This document shows positions 63,586-64,000 of a DNA stretch of 64,000 nt, piece by piece; within the stretch, counting starts at the first letter, position 1; every line of letters starts with the position of its first letter. Position numbers and translations under genes: made by a program. Source of the stretch: Liolophura sinensis (Eukaryota > Mollusca > Polyplacophora > Chitonida > Chitonidae); the NCBI RefSeq assembly GCF_032854445.1, contig NC_088300.1, positions 15,319,570-15,383,569 on the forward strand. The letters run 5' to 3'. The notes beneath the pieces were generated by a model. That model ran no database searches, was not told the DNA's origin, and saw nothing but the letters and a program-made list of their open reading frames with translations.

Positions 63586-63785
63586 TATATGTGTCAGTAT
63601 AATGTGACCGGGTGGGGTGTCATGTCTGGTGTCTTCGGCATGATACTTCAGAGGCGGTAGCACTTTCGCGGCATGGACTCGTCGTGCCACAAGAAGAAAC
63701 GGTTTATGCACACACTCCTAATGACTCCTCGCTTTCATATGACTGAAAAATTGTTAAGTGCGGCGTTAAACCCCAAGCATATATA
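63586..63785 (+). mobile_element. SINE-like element, family B, copy 2
   Basis: Body with GGGTGGGGTGTCATGTCTGG and GCATGGACTCGTCGTGCCAC. The right end ATATGACTGAAAAATTGTTA and GCGGCGTTAAACCCCAAGCA matches 1480-1540. It starts directly after the GT/AT microsatellite. Confidence 0.65.
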
Positions 63786-64000
63786 CATACACACAAATCT
63801 ACATACTATAGCAACCCATACTCTACCAGCTATAGAGCTGTCATTGTACTGCATATATGTATGGTTGCATAGCCAAGAAATAAGGGCGTAAGCTGGACGC
63901 CCGGGGCTTGAACTGAATTCTGCAATTCTTGTGTTTTCCAGATTAACCACTGACTGAGGTCTAGCACAAGAAAGCATTTACATGCAATTCACTAATATAC

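Noticed and set aside
63393..63711. Cys-Val and Thr-His repeat frames
   Set aside because: Translation of the (GT)n microsatellite.

Overview
The window looks like nuclear DNA from a lophotrochozoan animal, most likely a mollusc. The genes have many small exons with GT-AG introns and protein matches to animal families. The AT-rich introns and intergenic DNA are full of tRNA-headed SINE copies, microsatellites and minisatellites, and ACATGTA-type words are frequent. The phylum call is an inference from the repeats and gene structure; no ribosomal or mitochondrial marker is present.

Layout. (1) About 48-1930, minus: the first exons of an unrecognised gene running off the left edge. (2) 2156-22296, plus: a 27-exon codanin-1 (CDAN1) gene, head-to-head with gene 1 across about 225 bp. 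Its introns carry SINEs, a ~50-bp minisatellite that re-copies one of its own exon/intron junctions, and a 65-bp minisatellite with CRE-like sites. (3) 25596-38659 (possible non-coding first exon near 39.6 kb), minus: a 15-exon gene for a circularly permuted Ras GTPase fused to a Cys2-Cys2 zinc finger and a von Willebrand A (Sec23/24-like) region. This is the cpRas1 architecture and the most unusual gene here. It is tail-to-tail with CDAN1. (4) 39.7-51.9 kb: a gene-poor interval with several tandem arrays and SINE fragments. (5) 52767-57543, minus: a three-exon Rho-family GTPase with a Ser/Arg-rich N-terminal extension, a substituted P-loop and a CaaX end. (6) 57.6-64 kb: no gene recognised; SINEs, a TIR element and a GT microsatellite.

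How the genes relate. There is no operon. CDAN1 is expected to hold the histone chaperone ASF1 through a conserved RRINPTPV motif. The two GTPase genes are unrelated in structure: one is a permuted Ras in a large multidomain protein, the other a membrane-anchored Rho-like switch. Exon boundaries were set by hand from splice consensus, reading phase and similarity to remembered families; no alignment or database search was run. Two likely sequence-level breaks were seen: a surplus base in CDAN1 exon 22 and a GA-repeat length problem in one cpRas exon.
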